A stretch of 64,000 nt of DNA from Bursaphelenchus xylophilus. Taxonomy: Eukaryota; Nematoda; Chromadorea; Rhabditida; Aphelenchoididae. The notes below the pieces were generated by a model. That model ran no database searches. It was not told the DNA's origin and was given only the letters and a program-made list of their open reading frames with translations. The stretch covers positions 8,866,001-8,930,000 of the forward strand of contig CAJFCV020000003.1 in the NCBI GenBank assembly GCA_904066235.2, written 5' to 3'. Both the position numbers and the translations under genes were made by a program. Positions 49,886 to 60,535 of the stretch are shown piece after piece. Within the stretch, counting starts at the first letter, position 1, and the number at the start of each line of letters is the position of its first letter.

Positions 49886-52800
49886 TTATTGACAATTAAA
49901 GGCATAATCAATGGCTGAGAGTTCGGATTCAAACGCCTGGGGGATTAGTGAGATCTGCGAAAGTGATTTTTGATAGTTTTTGAAGAATTTGAGATTTTTT
50001 GAATCGGATTTTATGGCTGCGCAATAAACAGCTGGTCGGAGGTCGGCTGGAATCCTGAAGAAACAAGATTTTGGAAGGTAGTAAAATAGTACCATGACTT
50101 GTTTGGTTACCTATTACAGCTCCAAAGATTGCTTTTACAAGAAGAAAAATTGGTTTGAAATAGTTTGTATGCTTTTTCAACGGCTTCGCCGACTTCAGCG
50201 TCCACCAAGAAAGAGGAGACTTCATTTTGGAGCTGTCTGAAAAAGATTCTAGAATATTTAGACAAATGTTTTAGGGGTAATTCGGCAACGTTAACGCCGT
50301 GTTTTACCTGATGACCAAGTTTGAGGACTCCTTCCATAAAAAGTGGCGTTCCAATCTTCGAATTGGCTTTTTCAACGGCTAAAAAAGTTTTAAAATTATT
50401 TTAACATGTACAGAAGTGTCTTTGATTTTCGTATCTTGCCTTATTTTTGACAATGCCCTGACCTTTGGTATGCTGACATCATCGAATTTCTCGTAAACAT
50501 AATCCACGATGACCTTCCAAACCAGCGACGTTCTCTTTGTTTGAACAGCTGCGGCGGCCAAATTGATAAACATTTCCGTACCGAGACTCTCTCTGAAATC
50601 CATCAAAATATTGAACACAGTGACGTCATCCATCTTGTGAATTGATTTTAGATATCGTGAGTACACATTGTCGTCATATTCAAACCGAGCAAATGATTGG
50701 TATTTATAATTGAAGGCGAGGGTTTGATTGGTAATTAGGATATCCGTAGAATTGGCGTCTGGATGGCACAAAGAATTGTCTGAAAATCGTTTAGAAACAT
50801 AAGCAAAACAAGGCATTCCTTTTGCAATTTACAGTAGATGTGCTCAAAGGTCAAATGATAGAAAATACCCCCGCGGTATGCGGAAAAAAAAACTAGATTT
50901 TTTGCCTTTTAGTTGCTAAAAACCGGACACCTTCCTGAAAGCTTAGTCATCAAAAATTCTGCTTTTTTTCTACTGTGGCGGACCTGAGCCAAAAGACGTA
51001 CCATTTTGCACCCGGGAGGTATCAAAAATGTAGCAAAATGACTCCCTTTCTAAGTAAAAAAAACTAAGATTTCTAACGCGCGCCTGCTCTTTTTGTGAGG
51101 GAAAGGGCGCGAAAACGGAGTTTTCTAGTTGGTGATGTAGGCATTTTGCTACATTTTTTGATACTTCCCAGGATGCAAAATGATACGTTCTTTGCCACTG
51201 GATCAGTTCCGTCACTGTATCGACAAAGGCCACATTTCTGGGAAAAATAAATCAGAAGCGAAATTTACAACAGTGTAACAGAAACGTTTTCTTTGACAGC
51301 TCTCCGGCAAGGAGCATATAAAACCTTCTGCATGAGGAGTTTAATACTTACTTGGTAACAACCATATCAGCGTCTCGTTCCATCCATTGGAAATAAATAA
51401 TGGAACGGCATATTTTTCTCCCAATTGACTCAAAATGTATTTTGAGGGGCTTTTCTGAACTTTCACAACGGGTACATCTTTTGAGTGGAGAAACTGAGAA
51501 ATAAAATTTCTTGTGGTCACTTCTTTGCCACACAGATTGGGTCCTGCTAGCTAAAAAACAAAAAAAATATTAAAAAATAGGTGAAATAAGAGCGAAGGAA
51601 TAAGAATTTTTTCTCGAGCTCGAGAATGTTTGCTGGATTCGCTACCAATTTCGAAAAGTAGCGAAATGATCTATTTGCGACGTGGTCTCGGTAGCGAATC
51701 CTTCTTTTCGCGACCTCCGAAAAAAATCGGTCGCGAATCGGCGTTTTCGCTTCCTCCGCGAGAGAGAAGGTAGCAAAACGGCGTTTTTGCGACGGCGCGG
51801 AATTGGGAGGTAGCAAATCCGTGGATTTGGGGAGGATAGGTTACCCCGAGGATAGGTAACCCACCGGATAGGTTACCCCAAAAAACACATAACTCGGAGG
51901 ATAGGTTACCCCACCGGATAGGTTACCCCACGGATAGGTTACCCCACCGGATAGGTTACTCCACGGATAGGTTACCCCTTACCAAAAAAAGAAAAAAATT
52001 TTTTTGAAATGTTTTCGCTTCGGGAGTTTAATAAGAAGGATTTTTTGTGAAAATTGAATAAAATTTGAGATGTTTTCGCTTCGGGACTTGGAAAAAAAGG
52101 ATTTTTTGTGAAATTTGAATAAAATTTGAAAGGTTTTCGCTTCGGGAGTTGGAAAAAAAGGATGAAATTTTTTCGAGCTGACTGATGTCACGATTCCGTG
52201 AAGAATTCTCAGGAATTAGCATAAATACGAATATTTTGATATAAATGTAATGGATCGACCGCTTTTCGGTCACTTTTTCCGGCGAATAAATATATTTTGT
52301 GATCATTTTGGGAAGTTTCCTTGGTGTGAAGAGCGGTGTACTTGAAGTCAACACGTGAGTTCACCTTTTTTCTTGCTGGGTTGAGTCTCCGCGTTAGGTA
52401 GGAGCAACTAGTGTAGCGGGCGAGTCAGGCAGGACTACAGCACGACTTATACCAAGGTCTTGACATGGCGACCACGCGAAACCTCTCGTCTTCACCCCAG
52501 CTCGCCTCTCGACTAGTTGATCTGTCCGTAGCTGATAGCCGGAGCGTCTCTCCCCCAATTTCTCCTGTTGTTCGTAATTCCACTCAAATTAGACGGAATA
52601 TTACGACCAGGCTCAATCAGTTGATTCGAGATTTCCCTTCTCTTGTTTCTATCCTTGAATTGATTAGTGCACTAGAGACCCCCCGTGATGACTTCGTCGA
52701 TCCCAATATTTCGGAATATTCAGATTTTCCTAGAGATTTGGAGTATTTCCAAGATCGTATTGATATAATTGATCAGCAATTGATCAAGTGGGACGAAATT

Positions 52801-55800
52801 ATTGAAGAATTGTCATTGGTTGATATTGAGGCTTCTGTACTCGAGGAGGGCGTCAAAAGCAAATATCTCGAGGATCATCAATTGGACACTAACTTGAGAA
52901 AGTTTCGTCATCTTTGTCGATCTGGTTTATTGCATTCTAGGAGACTCAAGTTAGTAATTCCTGAGCAAAGATCTAGTAGTCTCACCACTTGTATTTCCCC
53001 GACTTCTCGTCGTCAGTCCCCGGTCATGCACCGTGCATTCACTCCAGACCAGCATTTTCCTCCCGATGAGCTTCCTGAACCACAATTTCCTCGTCAGAGT
53101 GCATTCCGATCAACTCGTGATCCCCAGGTACAGAATGAGCCATCGTTTCACCCCGTGCAGAACTCGGCCTTGAACAGTTTTTTGAATAGACCATATCCTA
53201 TTCGTCCTTCCCCTCCAGAGCAACCATGGGTCAGTATGAACTGACTGAATATGAAAACTGGGTTTCTGTTACTTTACTACTTTTAGGCATTCTTTTTGAA
53301 ATTTTTTCGACTTATAACACTTTTAGACGTTAATGGTGTTGTTTTGGTGCCTAGTACTGCTTAAAAAACACATTTTTAACACTTGGTACTAAATAGTACT
53401 ACCTGGTACTATTTATTTTACTGCTCCAATCAAGACTTCTTGATTTTTACTAAATAGTACTACCTGGTACTATTTAGTACGAGGTGCAAATTTGGCCGTA
53501 AGGCGGTAATGGCGTTGGTTTGGTGCTTAGTAGAACCCAAAAACACGTTTTAACACTTGGTACTATATAGTACCAACTGGTACTGTTTTGTGAGAAGTGA
53601 AAATTTGGCCGTAAGGCAGTAATGGTGATGGTTTGGTGCTTAGCAGAGCCCAAAAACACGTGGTACTATATAGTACCAGGTGGTACCATTGGTTTTAGAC
53701 AAAATTTTAGTGCTGGCGGCACCACAGTTAATATTCAGTCAGACACCCTTTTTTCTACTTCCGATGCAAAAAGATTTCAAAATTTTGTTGAATTTTCTAA
53801 AAAATTGTTTTTTTTTCCCAGTCCCGAAGCGAAAACATTTCAAATTCTTTTCAATTTTCACAAAAAATCCTTTTTTCCCAAGTCCCGAAGCGAAAACATT
53901 TAAAAAAAAAAATTTCAGGTAACCTATCCTCGGGGTAACCTATCCTCCGAGGTAACCTATCCGTGGGGTAACCTATCCTCCGAGGTTACCTATCCGAAAC
54001 TTGGGGTAACCTATCCGGTGGGGTAACCTATCCGCTGGGGTAACCTATTTGTTAGGGGTAACCTATCCTCCGAGAACGAATCCGTGGATTTGCGACCTCC
54101 CAAATTGACTCCGCCCACTCCGGCGGAAATTTTTTTTTCTAGCGCTCCGGTTTGCCGTTTTGAATATATTTCGAGTGTATAAAGCACTATTCATACTCCC
54201 ATACATTTTTCTTGACAATAACAATTTATTAAAACTAATAATCCAAAAAATAACAAGGCGTAAGAGAGGAAACAGAGATATTTTACATGAAAATCGGTAT
54301 AAAATAATTCTTGCTACTAATTCACACCTAAATAAATAAAAATACAACCTCTTGGGAACACACAGGTAAACAATAATAAAGCTTAACATATGGCCAATAG
54401 AAAGACTAACAACATCTCTAATAAGTATGATATGGCCAGGGATGAAACAACAGAGGATATGGCATTGAAATCACGGTGTTCTGGACAATACTGCAAGTCC
54501 GTGTGGAGACATGGCCCTGGAACTGCTGGGGAGGTCCTGGATCTGCTGGGGAGTTCCTGGGACCTGCTGTGCGGGGTTGAACGGCTAAGACAGACGTAGC
54601 CGCGGCGTTTGATGGGGCCAGTCCTCCTTCTCCTAAAGCAAGAAAATAAAATAAAAATGTTTCTTACTATCTTGTAGACCCACGATGTAGACCCAATTCT
54701 TGACAGAAACCAATTCGTGCACATATTAGATAACTATCCTCATGTGGTCTCCAACATATGGCCTTCTGCGCCGGGTGTAATGGACAATTCTGCCTTCAAC
54801 GACTTTTCCAAACGACTCGTCGATGCATCGATCTTCCCACACTCCATTCTTTTCAAGTTTGACCAAGACACGTCTCCAATTTGACGCATCCCGCTCGGAC
54901 CATATCTTATTGATAAAACCAAAACATCCTGATCCTTGTCGTTATTACTAAAAAAAAATAATAACAAAGAGCAAAGCTTACATAAACTACGTCCAAACAT
55001 TGAAATTCGGCCTTCGGAGCAATCGACTTCAACAGCTCTTTCAAAAGGTGCGACTGTCCAAAAGACGGCAGACTCTTTTGATAAGACCGACGAAATCCTT
55101 TTTATTCAACTAAAACAATAACATACCAAGAATAAAGCTTACGTAATTGTCCAACCCGGAATTCGGCCCTCGGTTGCCTTCAATTCGGATCGAATGAACA
55201 GAAATCCCACGAAAATTGGACCTAAAATCCGTTCTCGGACTGCGTGGCATTTCGTCTTCACGGGCCGCGAAAACATTCGCAAATTCTTTTTCCTTTTTTT
55301 GTTTCCTTTTGTTGAATTGGCCAAATAGATGCAGAGAAGCTGAATTAGAAGACAACCCGACTCAAGGTGATCGCCATACCCATGGTAAGCTGTTTTTTTT
55401 TATTATTTTTTGATTTTGGACGAGATTTCTAATTTTTTCTACATTATTCATGACTAATAAATCTTTTTCAGGAGGCAGAAACATTGAAATCGGACAAAGG
55501 AAAAGCCCTGTGGTAGTTGCCAAAGGAAGTAAGATTTGATTTAAGTATTATTACTTTGTTTTTAGGTAATTTAGAGATTTAAATTGTTACCTGGAATCAA
55601 TTTCACTCCCATCGGCCGTATTTTTGCACAAGACTATCTCCATTTCGATGCTCGGATGCTCGGAAGACGCATGCACTATATGAGGTATGTATGAAGGTCT
55701 ATTTTTCTAAAAATGAGAAGGAAATGTTATATTGCTTTTGATTTCCAGGAAGATCCATATCCGACCATGTTCTGCAACCCCAGTCATTGACTCTTGGGCC

Positions 55801-58800
55801 ATATCTGGACAATATTGTGGAAAAACAAATTTTCTTCAGCCCCATCCATTGACTCTCCGGCCATATTTGGACAAAATCGTGGAAAAAATAAAATATATTC
55901 TTCATAAAATGTACGTCATTTTACAATAAATGTTTTAACGAGTCGAGGGACCTTTTTTCTTTCATAGTATCGTAAATGTACGATTTGTAAGCTAAAATTT
56001 TCACCCTAAACGGTGTTTTTTCGTCAAAAAAAGCCAAAACGTGATGGCTGAAAAACTGAGGGGGCGGGGCTTATTTTGGGACGTCGCAAATCCATGGATT
56101 TGCTACCTCCCAATTTTGCGCCGTCGCAAAATGGCCGATTTGCTACCTCCCAATTTTGCGCCGTCGCAAAATGGCCGATTTGCTTCCGACGCCTTTTTTG
56201 GAGGTTGCAATTTGAGGTTTCCGCTACTTTTTGAAATTGGTAGCGAATCCAGCAAACATTCTCGAGCTGGAGAAAAAATTCTTATTCCTTCGCTCTTAAA
56301 TACGCTATAACTTCGTTTGTGTCAAAAAATACCACTTTCTTAGACGACTTTCTTACTTTTTCAAAAGCGTTGATGACGTCATTGTAATCAAAATTACCAA
56401 GAAAATGCTCCTCGATCAAAATTTGAATTGAATTTCTAAATTTTTCTCTTCCAATTACATTCTCAACCATTTGAATAACAGCGCCAGCACTCAAATACAC
56501 TGTCTCTAAAAATATCGATCAACGTGTTATATGTTCTTTACTTACCATCGGAAACAAACTTCTTCGAAATAATCGGATGTCCATTAAATAATTTCTCTTG
56601 AATTCCTTCCTGGAAATTCTGAACTCTCTTTGTTTCCAATGCTATTTTCTCATCATTTGTTGAAGTTTTAAATACGATATCTTCAAAGTAAGTTGCAAAT
56701 CCTTCATGCAAAAAGATTTGACCCCAATCATTTGTGGTGATGATATTGCTAAACCATTGATGAGCGGTTTCGTGACAAACCAAACGGCGCTGTTCCAACT
56801 CTTCCTTGATCTCGAGGTCTGATGTAACGCCAAATGAGTTGGAGTAAGTAATAAGGCCAAAATTTTGCATAGCCAAAGTGGGCATTCGAAGGACGTCGAT
56901 GTGGTCTGGAACATCAAAATGTGGTTTTGATTGATACCTAACTTTTATTGATCAAAAAAACTGGGGAACGAGGGATACACAAAAAGGGCCTAATTTAATT
57001 AACAGAAGAAATGCTCGAAGTGCGACGCACGTCAAACTGAGGAGTCCGGTGACCGGAATAGACCCTTCGCTATCGGTTTTTTACATTTCGTCTTGATTTC
57101 CAGAGAAAGAGAGAAAAAAGACACGCAAAATCGTACTCTCTCGCCCCAAAAATTCCCCATTTATTCCCCGACAAAACGTTTTTTCGCGTCTTTTTTTGGG
57201 CAAATTGCCGATCCCATTCACCGGACTGTTTTAGCTTATCTCACAAGGAAAGTACTTTTATGGGGGCTCCTACTTTTTGACGGGACATATAAAGCGGGAG
57301 ATAAAAGATTTTCTGAAAAATTTTTGAAATTTTTCTGTTTTTACTTTTTTTTTTAAAAAAAAGTAAATTTTCAAAAATTTCCGGAAATTTTCGATTTCGG
57401 AAAGTCAAAAAACATTCTTACTCCGAACGACAAATTTTTGGAAAGTTGGATCAAAAATGGCTCGCCAAAAGGTCGATCCCGAAAGTTGAAACAAAAATGG
57501 CTCGCACATTTTGGCTGGTGAGGAGGATGCCGTTTTTACTCACCTTCACGCCAACTTATTTTCTTCAAAACTATTTTTGTGAGCTGCGCCCGAGCGTTGA
57601 TCACCCGGGAATTCCCAGATGTGTCAAATTTCTCTTTCCCGGAAGAAAATTATTTTTCTCCTTTTTTCGATATTGTGCAGCCTGTTTCTACATGAAGATG
57701 GCATGAATACTAGACAAGTAAGTTGTTATTAGTATGAGGAGATGTTCTTCATTCATTTGACACCTAAAATTCCCTTTTTATTTCAGAGAAAGGTACAAAA
57801 TTTTTCCAATTCGTAAAGCTTCATGACCATGGATAATGTAAGTGCGCTTATCGCGTTTGTTGTTCCGTTATTGGAGTTAACAGTTCTAGGCTGGCGAGTT
57901 CTAGAGGACACCTCACTCTTTAGTTTTGTTATATTCTCTATCTATCAAGCGCCACCAATTTTAATATCTAGGTGTCATGTACAATATCGAAATCCGCTCA
58001 GATTTGCCGGATTTTTGCCGCGAAGGCGTTCTAAACTGAGGTCATAACGTAATAAGGCTCAAATAACGTTGTTACAATAACTTAGTATTTGAAATTTTTA
58101 CGTCGTTATTCCTCAAAATTGATGGGGTTTCATACATGGAGAATATACATGAGAGTGGGGTCTCCCCTAAACGACGTAGAACCTTGAACTCGTAGCAAAA
58201 AACGCGATAAGCGCACTTACATTATCCATGGTCATGAAGCTTTACGAATTGGAAAAATTTTGTACCTTCCTCTGAAATAAAAGGGGAATTTTAGGTGTCA
58301 AATGACAAAAGTACATCTCCTCTTGCTAATGCTAACTTACTTGATCACTTTTCAGCTCATGTTCGTGGAGAAAATAGCTTCACAATATCGCACAAGAATA
58401 AAAATAATTTTTTCGGAAGAGAAAAACTTGACACATCGGGGAAAGACTTGGCGTCAACCTTGCAACCTGCAGTGCAGGGCCAAAAAGAGGATGAGAGTAA
58501 AAACAATCTCTGACTTTCCACGACTCCGAGCGGGGAGTAAGATCCGATCCTACTCCCGACCTTGAAGTCGGAAAGCCAGAAACAAAATTGACTTTATTTT
58601 GCATTTTCCGGAAAGTAAACTGAAAATTTACTTTTTTTAAAAAAAAAAAGTAAAAACAGAAAAATTTCAAAAATTTTTTAGAAAATCTTTTATCTCCCGC
58701 TTTATATCTCAAAAAATCAGAAAAAATGTGCTGATCAAGGATATATAAATCTTAGTTGCCCATTTTAGGTTTTTAGGGGTGAAATACCCAAAAACTGGCT

Positions 58801-60535
58801 TAATTTCCCTACAAAAGGCGCGGGCATTCGAAACGATAAAAAGCGCGGTCGGTCTCTTCCTTCGGACGAGAGCGGTGTGGCCGAGTGGTTAGTGCCGTAG
58901 TCTGGGAATCAAGAGGGAGGAGGCCGCACGGGTTCGATTTACTTTTTGGGCCGAATCAACTTTTTTTGAAGATGAAGGTCGGAAAAATAAATTTTTGTGC
59001 CAAGACTGATTTATTACGTCTTAGAAACTCATTAAACATTATTTTAAGCCAAAATAAAAATTGTAAACCTGTGAAAAATTAAGCGAAAAGGGGTTCATAT
59101 AGGACTTTAAGTCAACTTCCGATCGAGTTTTCACCCCTAAAAACCTACAATGGGCAGCTAGGATTTATATATCCTTGATCAGCACATTTTTTCTGATTTT
59201 TTGAGATATGTCCCGTCAAAAGGTAGGAGCCCCCATAAAAGTACTTTCCTTGTCAGATTGACGGGCGACGCTCAGATATTAATCAAACTTGGCTAAACTC
59301 AACATGATTTTTTATGACATATGCGAGATTTCTGGCATGTGCTTTGCAGAAAGAGCTGAGATTTTCAGTCCAAGCTTGGCCAAAATTTGACACTTTTTTA
59401 ACAAAAAATTTCAGCCTGATTTACGACGAAGAAGGCAATGCTTATACATTCATAAAATCAAGTTTTTTCGACGAAAAAACTGTAAAGATATGGCCGGAAT
59501 ACGTCTACCCTCAAAACACCTTTTGTATTTTGTGTTTTCTCATGCCTACCCAGTTTGTTCATTGGATATTCCACTTGAGTGTATTCTTCCATTGATTCAA
59601 GACAGTCGACTGCATACCCCATAACTTTGTCCAGCAATTCCTTATTTTCAATAACCGTAGCTATGCGTAAGTCCACCCGCTTCTTGTATTTGATTTCTTT
59701 GACTCTAAACTCGCCAACAACAAGCGCGAATAAGAATGTGGACATTGAAAGGGTTTCATCGAAGACAACTTTCTCAAGTCGATCACTAAAGTAAGTTGAT
59801 AAATATAATTGCACATCTACAGCTTACGAAATGGTTGATCTACTGAGAATTTCAGTGTTGCTGAAGGACGTTAAGCCTTTTGGAAGGGTAATTGATAGTT
59901 GAAATTTTGCTTTCAAATTGGGATCGTCAAAGCATGGGAAGACAGCTCTTGCCTTTTCAGGCTCCAAATGAGTGGCCAGGAGGGCTCTGAAACAAAGTTC
60001 AGTCGGGTTCCGCTGACAAATCATTCCACTTGGCGTAAAAAAATTTTGAAAAAAATGAGAATTCCGTATTTTACCAAATTCCAAGCAATAACTTACTTTG
60101 TATTTTTCTTGTATAGAACTTTGTACAATCCTCCAGTCTTATGATTATTTATGATCCCGGAGTACCCGATATCCACAAAATAATCAGCGTTTTTGAACTG
60201 GCCGCTGATATGGACCTTCTTCTCTTTGAGCGACCCTTTTACAACTGTATTATTCACTTTAACCAACGAGATTTTTAGATTTTCAGCATCCAGAATCAGC
60301 TCACTCGAAGGCTTGTTCAATTTTAAATGGATTCCGACATGTCCATTAAATATGTCTTCGTCTGAAAAAACCACCAAAAAGAGTAAGGAACAAAAACGTA
60401 TTTTAAAAATCATGGAACCTTACGATCAATGTAGAAAGGCGTCAAATCAATGTTCAGAGAATATTTCAATATTTCTCCATCAAAACATTCAACAATATTT
60501 GCTAGCAACAGGAAGAAAAAAGCTTTGAAATTCAT
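49886..60535 (-). CDS. Secreted M1-family zinc aminopeptidase
   Basis: Eleven exons (60535-60424, 60361-60097, 59986-59828, 59785-59550, 56905-56546, 56505-56357, 51550-51352, 50779-50463, 50378-50308, 50236-50111, 50054-49886) join in phase to 720 residues. A signal peptide (MNFKAFFFLLLANIVEC) leads to the M1 N-terminal fold with ARAVFPCFDDPNLKAKF. The zinc site is complete: His302, Glu303 and His306 in CHETAHQWFSN, and Glu325 in FLHEGFATYFED. The C-terminal domain has IPADLRPAVYCAAIK. The usual GAMEN substrate motif reads LAMQN (268-272). The family trims N-terminal residues from peptides at cell surfaces or in the gut lumen. Three introns carry transposon-like insertions, one of 4.7 kb. 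Introns 4 and 6 are far larger than the rest. The protein is shorter than typical M1 enzymes (about 900 residues). Confidence 0.9.
50973..51217. mobile_element. Tc1/mariner-like MITE in aminopeptidase intron
   Basis: The left end CTGTGGCGGACCTGAGCC and right end CTGGATCAGTTCCGTCACTG are inverted and flanked by TA. The inner blocks GGAGGTATCAAAAATGTAGC and its complement match the copy at 22774-23031, but with more substitutions. It lies in the intron between exons 7 and 8 of the aminopeptidase gene. Confidence 0.75.
51830..54075. repeat. Inner foldback array of GGTAACCTATCC words
   Basis: The left arm has GGATAGGTTACCCC words (51833-51980) followed by three tandem units of about 55 bp containing TTTTCGCTTCGGGA (52010-52160). 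The right arm has the complement: CCCGAAGCGAAAACATTT units (53760-53905), then GGTAACCTATCC words (53917-54072). About 1.5 kb lies between the arms, including the gag-like frame and a TAGTACCAGGTGGTACTA patch (53370-53695). Confidence 0.85.
52180..53244 (+). mobile_element. Retroelement-like fragment with gag-like reading frame
   Basis: A 259-residue frame (52465-53244) starts after a 280-base leader that begins TGATGTCACGATTCC and contains AATAAATATA, which could be the remains of a 5' long terminal repeat. The protein begins with an acidic helical domain (heptad-like, residues about 40-150) and ends in a proline-rich tail, a layout common in gag proteins of BEL/Pao elements. No protease, polymerase or integrase follows, and no second terminal repeat is visible. 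It is a fragment, captured inside the inverted array. The family call is tentative. Confidence 0.45.
54380..55900. other. Exon-like segments inside the composite element
   Basis: Several minus-strand segments look coding: 55330-55146, 55115-54985, 54930-54720 and 54640-54400. Translated pieces such as INKIWSERDASNWRRVLVKL and VVEGRIVHYTRRRRPYVG are protein-like, and the short motif EGRI appears in more than one segment. Plausible donors (GTAAGC at about 55142) exist. I cannot build a full model or name a family. They may be remains of a transposase or a captured host gene. Confidence 0.35.
57236..59275. mobile_element. Nested inverted repeats in aminopeptidase intron 4
   Basis: The block TTTATGGGGGCTCCTACTTTT with GACGGGACATATAAAGCGGG (57257-57300) recurs inverted at about 58690-58740 in part and at 59200-59260. 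A second inverted pair, CATTATCCATGGTCATGAAG (58219-58238) against its complement (57818-57837), encloses 57850-58200. A third pair, ATATATCCTTGATCAGCAC and its complement, encloses the tRNA-like segment. The pattern suggests at least two insertions, one inside the other. No reading frame is supported. Confidence 0.7.
58872..58950 (+). pseudogene. tRNA-like Pol III promoter segment
   Basis: TGGCCGAGTGG (58878-58888) is a good A box of the serine/leucine tRNA type, and GGTTCGATTT (58931-58940) is a near-consensus B box 43 bases later. The anticodon arm and acceptor stem do not pair convincingly, so this is a tRNA-derived pseudogene or the head of a SINE-like repeat rather than a working tRNA gene. 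It lies between inverted repeats in an intron. Confidence 0.5.

Larger units (their letters stand above)
51585..56300. mobile_element. 4.7 kb inverted-repeat composite element
   Basis: Both ends begin TAAGAGCGAAGGAATAAG and continue for about 75 bases as near-perfect inverted repeats (AATGTTTGCTGGATTCGCTA at 51627-51646 and its complement at 56238-56257). Subterminal blocks contain AAATCC(G/A)TGGATTTG words in both orientations. A second inverted pair at 54080-54120 and 56045-56110 suggests nesting. The interior holds a symmetric GGTAACCTATCC array with a gag-like frame (51830-54075) and further exon-like segments (54380-55900). It lies within intron 6 of the aminopeptidase gene, ending about 55 bases from an exon. 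I cannot settle the superfamily, because the target duplication is unclear (possibly TA or TTA). Confidence 0.8.

Noticed and set aside
50383..50450. Alternative extension of aminopeptidase exon 8 through a GC donor
   Set aside because: It fails to match the phase of the next exon, whereas the GTCAGG donor at 50462 gives a continuous M1 C-terminal domain.
50964..51233. Possible aminopeptidase exon ending in VAFVDTVTELIQWQ
   Set aside because: The phase does not match exon 7, and the segment is the MITE; exon 7 joins directly to exon 8 in phase 1.
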